Assembly (NCBI RefSeq): GCF_039655865.1
Contig: NZ_JBBYXL010000002.1
Coordinates: forward strand, 1 to 64,000
From: Prosthecobacter sp. SYSU 5D2
Lineage (GTDB): Bacteria > Verrucomicrobiota > Verrucomicrobiia > Verrucomicrobiales > Verrucomicrobiaceae
Direction of reading: 5' to 3'
Length of the DNA: 64,000 nt
The notes beneath the pieces are model-generated. The model searched no databases and was not told the origin of the DNA. It worked only from the letters and a program-made list of their open reading frames with translations. Below, one piece after another: positions 53,934 to 61,974 of the stretch; the first letter of the stretch is position 1; every line of letters begins with the position of its first letter. The position numbers were made by a program, and so were the translations under genes.

Positions 53934-54939
53934 GCTTTGCGGTGTCGCCCTTGAAGGTGCCTTTGTCAATCTGGCCCAGCATGTCAATGAAGGCATCTTC
54001 GAGCCGGCGCTCTTCGCGGTGAAAGTCGGTAACCTGCAATCCATCAATGATCATTCGGCGCAGAACGCCTGCCAGCGTGGCTTCATCTTTGGAATTTACG
54101 CGCAATCTTGCCCCGCGCTTCGTTTCTTCGATGACCTCGATCATCGGGGCGGTGAGCGCCCACTGGACCAGCGATCCCGGTTCACCCGCCACCTGGACGT
54201 TGACGAGCGTCTCCTCCGTCACGGTGCCCCGGATCATGGAATCCGCATCGCCATGATGGACAATTTTTCCCTGGTCAATGAACAGCAGGCTGTCGCACAT
54301 CTCCCCCAGCTCGCTGAGAATGTGAGAGCTGATGAGGATGGTCTTGCCCTCCTCCGCCAGGATGCGGATGAGCTGCTTCAGCTCCACGCGTGCCTTGGGG
54401 TCCAGGCCGGCAGCAGGCTCATCCATGATGAGGATCTGCGGATCGTGCAAAAGGGCACGCCCCAGGCACAGGCGCTGGGTCTGGCCCTTGGACATCTTGT
54501 TGCTCATGCGGTCCGCCAGCGGGGTGAGGTCGGTAAAGTCCATCACCTCCTGGATGCGCTGCAGCCGCTCCTGCCCTTTGTAACCGAGGGCGCGGGCGTA
54601 AAAGTCAAGATACTCCAGCACGGTCATGTGCTCATAGGTGCCGAAGCTGTCCGGCATCCAGCCTAACAAACGACGCACTTTGGCTGGATAATGGACGACG
54701 TTATGCCCGCCGATCTTCACCGTTCCTTCATTGGGATAGTCCAGTGTGGCCAGGATGCGCATGGTGGTGGTCTTGCCTGCGCCATTGGCCCCGACAAAAC
54801 CGACCACCTTGCCATGACCGATGGTGAAGGAGACGCCTTGCACCGCCTGCAAGCTGCCAAAGGAGCGCTGCAGATTCACCACCTCAATGGCGGGCTGGCT
54901 GCGGTCCATTTCCGGAAGGGCATGTGCGGGCTGGTGCAT
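53923..54939 (-). CDS. ABC transporter ATP-binding protein
   Basis: The 338-residue ATPase has Walker A GANGAGKT (50-57), the signature MSKGQTQRLCLGRAL, Walker B ILIMDEPAAGLDP, and a C-terminal extension (about 235-330) typical of gliding/ABC-2 type exporters. No permease follows; the upstream gene (54942-56729) is a large membrane protein that may take that place. The stop codon overlaps the start of the BamA-like gene, so the three are one transcript. Confidence 0.9.
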   Translation of the reverse strand: MHQPAHALPEMDRSQPAIEVVNLQRSFGSLQAVQGVSFTIGHGKVVGFVGANGAGKTTTMRILATLDYPNEGTVKIGGHNVVHYPAKVRRLLGWMPDSFGTYEHMTVLEYLDFYARALGYKGQERLQRIQEVMDFTDLTPLADRMSNKMSKGQTQRLCLGRALLHDPQILIMDEPAAGLDPKARVELKQLIRILAEEGKTILISSHILSELGEMCDSLLFIDQGKIVHHGDADSMIRGTVTEETLVNVQVAGEPGSLVQWALTAPMIEVIEETKRGARLRVNSKDEATLAGVLRRMIIDGLQVTDFHREERRLEDAFIDMLGQIDKGTFKGDTAKHVE

Positions 54940-54941
54940 GT

Positions 54942-56729
54942 TTAAGGAAGGGGGACGCTGCCGTGGACGATGATCTTGTCGGTCTGCCAGCGGATGGAGG
55001 ACAGCGTCTCCTGGGTGAAGCCGGGCGCGGCTTTGGCGATGGCAAAGAATTCGTTCTGCGGTGCTACCACAAGCTCCTGCACCCCATCCATTTTGAGAAC
55101 TTCTCTCTTGTCATTCCACCACTGCCGCAACTCATCCGGCTCCACTTTGACCAGGTCCGCCTTCTGGCCGGTGGCCAGCGGAGATTGGAGCCTCCAAATA
55201 CCGCCTGTGGCATCTGCATAAAACATCTCCTCCACGGTAAAACCGAGGGCGGAAACTAGCACAGGGGGATCTTCAGCGGAGGTCGCCGGCTGGACCTCCA
55301 GCCGCGCGCGGGTGGAGATGGCGGTGCGGATCATTTGCGCCTGCTCAGCGCGGCTTTGGAAAAAATTGCCGCCTCTGGACGGCCCGTTTTGAGTGAGGCT
55401 GACGGGCTGCATGTCGTGGGTGTTTTTCAGTTTCACCCAGTCCGTGGCAGGCAGCGTGAGAGGCTCCACCAGTGCGGCTTGTTTCATTTCAAAGCCTGCT
55501 CCCAAAAGGACGCCGGTGCGGCTGATCTGCTTTTGCGTGACATAGGCAGCCGCCTCCTGCGGCTCCAGATGCAGGTAAATGGCGCGCGCTCCAATGCCGC
55601 CGATGCCATCCTGGACCAGGATGATGCCCACCATCATGACACTGGCCCCCAGAGACAGGAGCGGGGTGGTGATGAAAAGCCGGTGCCTGCGGCCGGAGGG
55701 AGCTAGCATAAAAAGGTTCACCGGCCCCACCAGGATGCCAAAGAGGACCAGGAAAACGATGACCTGCCAGGAGTTGAAACTGCGCTTGCCGAGGGCATCC
55801 AGCATTGGCCAGCCGCGGACATTGGTGTGGCCGGATTGCAGCGTGTTCAGGCGCTGCGGTTTGTTCCAATATCGGGCGACCGTCCCCGCCGCCAGGAGCT
55901 TGCTGCCATTCCAGGTGAAGGTTTCGATCTGGCCCAGGCCGTAGCTCTTGCTGTTGGGCGGCAGGCTGGCGGGCCTTTCCCCCCGGATGTAAAAGTGCAA
56001 CTTTCCGCCCAGGCGCGTCCATTGCAGCAAGGCGTGACGTGAAGCAGATGTCATTTTCTGCCAGTCTGCATCGGTCAGCATCACATAATCAAAACCGCTG
56101 AAGCCCAGCCAGTCCTCTGGTGTCTCTTCAAGGCTGAAACGACTCCCGAAGGTGTTGGCCCCTCCAAAGTATTTGGAAGCCGCTTTGATCTTTTTTTCCA
56201 CCTCATCTTCCAGTCCGCTGAGGCTGTTTTCCGCCAGGGTTTTGGTCATCGCGATGGCTGGGAAAGCACTCTGAGGCTGGTCGTAATTGGAATAGGCCCG
56301 CGTGACCGGGCTGTTCAGGTTGATGCTATAGGACCGGGAGTTGCTCCGATAGGAGGTGGTGGAGCCATAGTCCGGAGCCATGGATGCCATAAAGACAGTG
56401 GATTGCGTGGCCTGTGGTCCAACAACCAGGCTGAGGCTGCTCCGTGAGGCATTGCTCCGCTGGAATTCCTGGGTTTGTGAATGAAAGTCTAACTGCCACA
56501 CCTCCTCCCTACTGGAACCGTTGGTGGCCACAATTCGCAGGGGGGCATAACCCGTCGGCGGCAGTGGATCAAACACGCTGCGGATCTCCAGCCGGGTGCC
56601 ATTGGCGTCATTGAGCATTTCATCCGCCAGGCTTTTTTGCGCCTGCACCTGGCCGGTGAAGACGCACATCAGACCGGCGCAGCAGACCATCCAGGCGGCA
56701 GAGTGCTTTTTGGAAAGGGTGCTCTTCAT
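54942..56729 (-). CDS. Large membrane protein of MoxR operon 2
   Basis: The 595-residue protein has a signal peptide (to QVQAQ), a long extracytoplasmic region (about 30-310), then two or three membrane helices (about 318-335, 350-372) followed by a C-terminal domain (about 410-590). Blocks include RLEIRSVFDPLPPTGYAPLRIV (an Ig-like start), GFDYVMLTDADWQKM (Rossmann-like) and FLVLFGILVGPVNLFMLAPSGRRHRLF. The Asp-rich middle strand resembles the amidotransferase-like parts of the VWA proteins in cluster 1. No named family was recognised. The start overlaps the MoxR stop by four bases. Confidence 0.75.
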   Translation of the reverse strand: MKSTLSKKHSAAWMVCCAGLMCVFTGQVQAQKSLADEMLNDANGTRLEIRSVFDPLPPTGYAPLRIVATNGSSREEVWQLDFHSQTQEFQRSNASRSSLSLVVGPQATQSTVFMASMAPDYGSTTSYRSNSRSYSINLNSPVTRAYSNYDQPQSAFPAIAMTKTLAENSLSGLEDEVEKKIKAASKYFGGANTFGSRFSLEETPEDWLGFSGFDYVMLTDADWQKMTSASRHALLQWTRLGGKLHFYIRGERPASLPPNSKSYGLGQIETFTWNGSKLLAAGTVARYWNKPQRLNTLQSGHTNVRGWPMLDALGKRSFNSWQVIVFLVLFGILVGPVNLFMLAPSGRRHRLFITTPLLSLGASVMMVGIILVQDGIGGIGARAIYLHLEPQEAAAYVTQKQISRTGVLLGAGFEMKQAALVEPLTLPATDWVKLKNTHDMQPVSLTQNGPSRGGNFFQSRAEQAQMIRTAISTRARLEVQPATSAEDPPVLVSALGFTVEEMFYADATGGIWRLQSPLATGQKADLVKVEPDELRQWWNDKREVLKMDGVQELVVAPQNEFFAIAKAAPGFTQETLSSIRWQTDKIIVHGSVPLP

Positions 56730-57742
56730 GCAGCCTCCTTGAGGGTTCTTGGGGTGGCCAGATTTTGAACCGGCACTTCGGCCAAGATGGCCTTCACGAT
56801 GCCTGCACTGCTGCGGCCATCCATGCGGGCGGTGTAGTCCAGCAGCACGCGGTGGTTCAGCACGGCGGGTGCCAGGGCCTGCACGTCTTCGAAGCTGGCA
56901 TTGGGCCGCCCATGCATCAATGCCCGTGCCTTGGCCGCCGAGGCCAGGCTGAGCGCGGCACGGGGGCTGGCTCCATAACGCACGCCTTCGGAAGCCTTCG
57001 ACTGCCCAGGGTGGGTGGCATCCACGATCCGGGCGATGTAATCCGCGACAATCTCCGGCAGGAAAATCCGCCGTGCGGTCTGCTGAATGTGCGCAAACTC
57101 TTCCCGGGTGGTGATGGCCGGCACCACCGGCTCTACGCCCAATTCACGATGCGAAACGATCTTGGCCAGCGTCTCCGCGCTGTTGCGGAGCACTTCCAGC
57201 TTGAAGAGAAATCGGTCCACCTGTGCCTCCGGCAGCGGATAGGTTCCTTCCAGTTCAATGGGGTTTTGGGTGGCCAGGACAAAGAACGGATCTGGAAGGG
57301 TGTGCGTCTGCCCCAGGACGGTGACGCGCCGCTCCTGCATGGCCTCCAGCAGGGCCGACTGGGTCTTGGGAGAGGCGCGGTTGATTTCATCCGCCAGCAG
57401 CAGATTGGTAAAAATGGGTCCTGGCTGGAAGACGAACTCGCGCCGTCCATCCACCTCCTGGAGCACCGGGTTTCCGGTGATGTCCCCCGGCAGCAGGTCG
57501 GGTGTGAACTGCACGCGCCTGGTGGTCAGGTTCAGCGCCTTGGACAGGCCTTTGACCAGCTCCGTCTTGCCAAGCCCGGGCAGGCCCTCCAGCAGTACAT
57601 GGCCGCGAGCGATGACTCCGCATAGCACCAGATCAATGAGCTCTCCCTGGCCAAAAAGCACTTCGTTCAATGCCTGCCTGAGCGCCGCGATGGGTCGCGT
57701 GGCGGACGGGATCTCACTGTCAAGGGCGTAAGCGTCAGGCAT
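56726..57742 (-). CDS. MoxR-family AAA+ ATPase (cluster 2)
   Basis: The 338-residue ATPase has a canonical Walker A GLPGLGKT (53-60), Walker B LADEIN (116-121), TQSALLEAMQERRVTV and FVLATQNPIELEGTYPLPEAQVDRF. It is about as long as the cluster 1 MoxR but differs in Walker A (Gly instead of Ala). It heads a minus-strand operon (MoxR, large membrane protein, ABC ATPase, BamA-like) with start/stop overlaps at each junction. No DUF58 or VWA gene follows, unlike cluster 1. It is divergent from the CocE-type gene. Confidence 0.93.
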   Translation of the reverse strand: MPDAYALDSEIPSATRPIAALRQALNEVLFGQGELIDLVLCGVIARGHVLLEGLPGLGKTELVKGLSKALNLTTRRVQFTPDLLPGDITGNPVLQEVDGRREFVFQPGPIFTNLLLADEINRASPKTQSALLEAMQERRVTVLGQTHTLPDPFFVLATQNPIELEGTYPLPEAQVDRFLFKLEVLRNSAETLAKIVSHRELGVEPVVPAITTREEFAHIQQTARRIFLPEIVADYIARIVDATHPGQSKASEGVRYGASPRAALSLASAAKARALMHGRPNASFEDVQALAPAVLNHRVLLDYTARMDGRSSAGIVKAILAEVPVQNLATPRTLKEAA

Positions 57743-57958
57743 CGTGGTCCAGTAAAGCAGTGGGACCGCTTACCCGTCGAGCGGAAAAGCAGCCTGCTTA
57801 CGGATATTTCGCTGGGCTGGCTTTTCGCCATTCTGCTTCTCCCCGCAGTAAACTTGATCGTAGGGGGGCGGGTCGATTCGAGACGCAATGCGTCTAATTT
57901 TGGAGAGCCCAGATGCATTGCTCCGATGGATGCGCCGTTTCAAACACGTACGTGTGAA

Positions 57959-59596
57959 ATGAAATCCGCCTTCGCCATTCTGGCTCTTGTTTTTGTCCTG
58001 CTGCCTGCCCAGGCCAAAGATCTGCCCAAGCTGGACCTGCCGGGGGTGCGTGAGCAGCATGTCATGATCCCCATGCGCGATGGCACCCGGCTTTCCGCCT
58101 ATCTTTATCTGCCGGAAGGCGAGGGTAAATGGCCGGCTGTTTTTGAGCAGCGATACGCCTCCCTCACCGGCAGTAGCGGGCGGAAAAATGCCGCCTCGCT
58201 CGCCCGTCACGGGTATGCCGTGGCGATGGTGAACTTCCGTGGTGCGCAGCTCAGCGAGGGGCGTTACGTCGGTTATCGTGCGCTCGGGTGGGGAGAGCAA
58301 AAGGATGGTTATGACACCTGCGAATGGCTCGCCGTGCAGCCCTGGTGTACGGGCAAGGTCGGCAGCTTCGGCGGCTCTCAGGGCGGCTTTGCACAGAACT
58401 TCCTGGCGGTCACCCAGCCGCCCCATCTCGCCTGCCAGTACATGGTGGATACGGGCACGAGCCTTTTTCATGAAGGCTACCGCATCGGTGGCATCACCCG
58501 GCCAGGCCGCTTTGCCGATTTCGGTGCCAACTGCCGCAACCCGGAAGACAACGCCGCACTGATGGCCGAATGGGACCGGCACCCGGACTATGACGACTAT
58601 TGGAAGGCTGAAGACACCCGCCCCCACTTCGCCAAAATGAACGTCCCGTGCTTCACCATCGGGAGCTGGTATGACTTCATGGTCCAGGGCAGCATCCGCA
58701 GTTTCATCGGCCGCAAGTCGCATGCTTTTCAGCAACTTTTGTTAGGCCCCTGGCTTCATGGCCGGCTGAACAAAGGCAACAAAATTGGCGATCTCATGTA
58801 TCCCGACAACGCCACCTGGCCCGAAGCCGCCCACATGGTCCGCTGGTTTGATCACTGGCTGAAAGGCGTGGACAACGGCATCGAAAAGGAGCCTGCTGTC
58901 CGCTACTACGTCATGGGTGCCGTGGGTGAGTCCGGTGCGCCTGGCAATGTCTGGCGCGAAGCGGCTGACTGGCCACCCGCCGCCACTGAGACCAGCTGCT
59001 ACCTGCATGCGGACGGCCTTCTGTCTTCTGATTCCCCCATGGCCACCTCCAGCGGCACGAGTTACGAATCCGATCCGCTAACCCCCATGGAGATCCCTGG
59101 CCGCTCCTTTCCCGGGGCCAAAGATGCGCGTGCCTTTGAGCAGCAAAAGGATGTCCGCATCTGGACCACCGCGCCGCTCACCCAGCCGCTGGAAATCACC
59201 GGCCAGATCCAGGCTGAGCTCTGGGTGCAGTCCACCGCGCCGGATACCGATTTTATCCTTCGCATCTCCGATGTTTATCCGGATGGCCGCAGCATCCTGC
59301 TGATGGATTATCCCATGCGTGCCCGCTACCGCGATGGCTTTGAAAAGCAGGTCCTTCTGACCCCTGGCGAGCCCGCGAGGTTGCGGTGGTCCATTGGTCA
59401 CACCAGTCTCATACTCAATGCTGGCCATCGCCTGCGCATCACCGTCAGCAGCACAGGTGCGCCATTGTATGAGCCGAACAGCCAGACGGGCGGTTCTCAG
59501 CACAAGGACTGGCTTCAAGATACCCAAAAAGCCACACATACCGTTCTCCACGAAAAAGCCCATCCCTCCCGTGTGCTGCTGCCGGTGATGCAATGA
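57959..59596 (+). CDS. Exported CocE/NonD-type hydrolase
   Basis: The ATG at 57959 (MKSAFAILALVFVLLPAQAKD) gives a signal peptide and 545 residues. The alpha/beta hydrolase core carries MRDGTRLSAYLYLPEGEGKWPAV and the nucleophile in GSFGGSQGGF (Ser in GxSxG). A helical cap and a C-terminal jelly-roll X-Pro domain follow (about 350-540; GQIQAELWVQSTAPDTDFILRISDVYPDG, then LRITVSSTG). Family members hydrolyse esters or release X-Pro dipeptides; the exact substrate is open. A terminator follows the stop. Confidence 0.9.
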   Translation: MKSAFAILALVFVLLPAQAKDLPKLDLPGVREQHVMIPMRDGTRLSAYLYLPEGEGKWPAVFEQRYASLTGSSGRKNAASLARHGYAVAMVNFRGAQLSEGRYVGYRALGWGEQKDGYDTCEWLAVQPWCTGKVGSFGGSQGGFAQNFLAVTQPPHLACQYMVDTGTSLFHEGYRIGGITRPGRFADFGANCRNPEDNAALMAEWDRHPDYDDYWKAEDTRPHFAKMNVPCFTIGSWYDFMVQGSIRSFIGRKSHAFQQLLLGPWLHGRLNKGNKIGDLMYPDNATWPEAAHMVRWFDHWLKGVDNGIEKEPAVRYYVMGAVGESGAPGNVWREAADWPPAATETSCYLHADGLLSSDSPMATSSGTSYESDPLTPMEIPGRSFPGAKDARAFEQQKDVRIWTTAPLTQPLEITGQIQAELWVQSTAPDTDFILRISDVYPDGRSILLMDYPMRARYRDGFEKQVLLTPGEPARLRWSIGHTSLILNAGHRLRITVSSTGAPLYEPNSQTGGSQHKDWLQDTQKATHTVLHEKAHPSRVLLPVMQ

Positions 59597-59608
59597 CGCG
59601 GGTGCAAT

Positions 59609-59640
59609 AAAAAGCCTGTCCGGTGAGGGACAGGCTTTTG
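59609..59640. terminator. Bidirectional intrinsic terminator
   Basis: AAAAGCCTGTCC (59610-59621) and GGACAGGCTTTT (59628-59639) form a perfect 12-bp stem over GGTGAG. It has a T run in one direction and A run in the other, so it can end both the CocE-type gene and the helicase gene. Confidence 0.92.
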
Positions 59641-59665
59641 AATGGGGATTCTTTACCGGGCAGGA

Positions 59666-61690
59666 TCAGTCTTCCCAGCGGCGAGGCTTGAAACCGCCAT
59701 TGGGCTTGCCACCAGGTTTGCCGCCTGCGCCGCCATAGGGCTTGCGAAAGCCGCCTGGCTTGGCACCGCCGCCGTAGCTGGGCTTGCTGCCGAAACCACG
59801 GGGACCGAAGCTGTTGCCGCTGCGCTGGCCCTGTCCGCCATCCTGGCGGTCGGCCAGGTTGATGCGGATGTCGCGGCCACGATAGTTGGTGCCGGTGACG
59901 GTTTGCATGACGGTTTCTACGTGGTCATCAGGAACCTCGACGTAGGCGCATTTTTCGAAGATCTCGATCGTGCCAAGGGTGCCGCTGGGGATCTTGGAGG
60001 TGTTGTAGATCATGCCGGCGATATCGCCCGGGCGGGCGTTGTCCATGCCGCCGATGTTGACGAAAAGACGCACCATGCCGGAGCGGGGGCCTTTTTGCAC
60101 AAAGGAGCGGGAGCGCATCGGCGCGGGGCCGAAGTCATCGCGAGCTTCCTGCTGATACTGCGGGGCCGCTGCGTCCTGGCGGCGGGGGCCTTCGTCGCGG
60201 GCAGGCTCATCGGCCTGGCGCGGGGCGGCAGGGGCGGCATCGGCGCGGGGGGCGTTGTCGGCCGGGCGTGGAACCGGGGCGAAATCGCCTGCGGCAGCGG
60301 TGCGGCCGGTGACGGCGGACTGCTGGCTGGGGACGAACTCACGCTGGGCCTGCTGCGGGCGCTGGTTGGCGCGGTCTTCAATGATCTGCTCTCCCTCACG
60401 GGAGAATTCCTTCATCCAGAGATCCAGCACGGCGCTGGTGACATCGGTGGAGTCAAACCCGGCATCCAGCAGGCGCTGGACGGTGTGCTCGTGCTTGGCG
60501 TAGTTGCCGGCTTCGAGCGTGGCTTTGAGTTTCTCAAAAGTCTGGTCCACACGGGTGGCTTCCAGCTCTTCCTGGGAGGGCACTTTGGTGCGGGTGACCT
60601 TGGCATTGGTGAAGCGCTGGATGCGCTGCATGAGGTAAATTTCACGGCCAGCGACGAGGCTGACGGCGGTGCCTTTGCGCCCGGCACGGCCGGTGCGGCC
60701 GATGCGGTGCACATAGTCTTCCGTGTCATACGGGAGCTCAAAATTGACGATGAGGTCAATGTCGTTCACGTCCAGACCACGGGCGGCCACGTCGGTGGCG
60801 ACAAGGACTTCGACATTGCCGCTGCGGAAGTTGCGCATCACACGCTCACGCATGACCTGGTTGAGATCGCCATGGAGGCGGTCGGCGGCGTAACCACGGG
60901 CGGTGAGGGCATCCACAGTATCATCCACGGCCTTCTTCGTGTTGGCAAAGACGATGGTGAGGCGGGGGGAGTCCATGTCCAGGATGCGGCAAAGGACTTC
61001 CGTCTTGCTGCGGCCCTGCACTTCATAGTAGCGCTGCTCGATGGTCGGCACCGTCATCGCCTTTTGCTCGATAGTGATGGTGGCCGGGTTGTTCGTGTAC
61101 CGGTCGATCAGGCGGCGGATGCGCGGATCAAAGGTGGCGGAGAAGAAGATGGTCTGGCGCTCTTTTGGCACCGCCTGCATGAGGCGCTCGATTTCATCGG
61201 CAAAGCCCATGTCGAGCATTTCATCCGCTTCATCGAAGACCAGGGTCTTGAGGTTGTCCAGGCGGAGCGTGCCGCGGTCCACGAAGTCCAGGATACGGCC
61301 GGGGGTACCGACGACGATCTGGGAGCCCATCTGGAGGGCGCGGATCTGGCGGTCGTAAGAGGAGCCGCCGTAAATGGGGGTGGCGCGCACGCCTTCTTTG
61401 AAGGAGGCGACTTTGTGGATTTCCGCACAGACCTGCATGGCCAGCTCACGGGTGGGGCACATGATGAGCACCTGCGTGTCGCGGCTGTTGGCATCGATGC
61501 GGTCCACGGCGGGCAGGCCGAAGGCGAGGGTCTTGCCGGAGCCGGTCTGGCTCTGGCCGACGACGTCCCGGCCGGTGAGGGCGACGGGAATGGCCTGGGC
61601 CTGGATGGGGGAGGGTTGTTCGAAGCCCTGGGCCTCGATAGCTTTCATTAACTCGGGCGAAAGGCCGAGATCTGCGAATGTCTTTTCCAT
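59666..61690 (-). CDS. DEAD-box RNA helicase with DbpA-type RNA-binding domain
   Basis: The ATG at 61690 (MEKTFADLGLSPELMKAIEAQ) gives 674 residues; the longer frame to 61852 is upstream spacer. The helicase motifs are in order: Q motif QPSPIQ, SQTGSGKT, PTRELA, DEAD, SAT, ARGLDV, HRIGRTGR. A long linker rich in Pro/Ala/Arg leads to a DbpA-like domain (about 555-635; RLFVNIGGMDNARPGDIAGM, then YVEVPDDHVETVM), and a Gly/Arg-rich RGG-like tail. It is an ATP-dependent RNA helicase, probably for ribosome assembly or cold adaptation. The tail is longer than in DbpA proper. Confidence 0.93.
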   Translation of the reverse strand: MEKTFADLGLSPELMKAIEAQGFEQPSPIQAQAIPVALTGRDVVGQSQTGSGKTLAFGLPAVDRIDANSRDTQVLIMCPTRELAMQVCAEIHKVASFKEGVRATPIYGGSSYDRQIRALQMGSQIVVGTPGRILDFVDRGTLRLDNLKTLVFDEADEMLDMGFADEIERLMQAVPKERQTIFFSATFDPRIRRLIDRYTNNPATITIEQKAMTVPTIEQRYYEVQGRSKTEVLCRILDMDSPRLTIVFANTKKAVDDTVDALTARGYAADRLHGDLNQVMRERVMRNFRSGNVEVLVATDVAARGLDVNDIDLIVNFELPYDTEDYVHRIGRTGRAGRKGTAVSLVAGREIYLMQRIQRFTNAKVTRTKVPSQEELEATRVDQTFEKLKATLEAGNYAKHEHTVQRLLDAGFDSTDVTSAVLDLWMKEFSREGEQIIEDRANQRPQQAQREFVPSQQSAVTGRTAAAGDFAPVPRPADNAPRADAAPAAPRQADEPARDEGPRRQDAAAPQYQQEARDDFGPAPMRSRSFVQKGPRSGMVRLFVNIGGMDNARPGDIAGMIYNTSKIPSGTLGTIEIFEKCAYVEVPDDHVETVMQTVTGTNYRGRDIRINLADRQDGGQGQRSGNSFGPRGFGSKPSYGGGAKPGGFRKPYGGAGGKPGGKPNGGFKPRRWED

Positions 61691-61974
61691 GTATTTTACG
61701 TGCCGGTGTGTAGGCTTCCGTGAGCGGGCAACCTGTCGCAGTAAGGGCGTCTCGTGAGAGGGAGACGGGATCACCACCAGATCTGGCGGGCTACATGTCA
61801 AACTTCGGCCCCAAGTGGGGAAGCGGTAAAAAACCGGTGAGCAGGATTCCACAGCCTATGGAAATAGCAAGCGGGGATTGTGAAGGGGGGATTGGACCGT
61901 GGAGGAGTGCAGGACTGTGCACGCTGCTCCCACGGTGGATTTGCCACGGTGCTAAAGATCCCCAGGAGGTGATA
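61691..61974. other. Spacer between helicase and histidine kinase
   Basis: This 284-bp spacer upstream of the helicase holds its promoter region; no convincing open frame, hairpin or repeat was found. Confidence 0.5.

Noticed and set aside
57770-58735. 321-codon minus-strand frame opposite the CocE-type gene
   Set aside because: No domain; the opposite strand has a signal peptide and the GxSxG motif.
59642-61651. 669-codon plus-strand open frame opposite the DEAD-box helicase
   Set aside because: It is a by-product of GC-rich codon use; the minus strand carries all helicase motifs. The translated frame lacks any recognisable domain.
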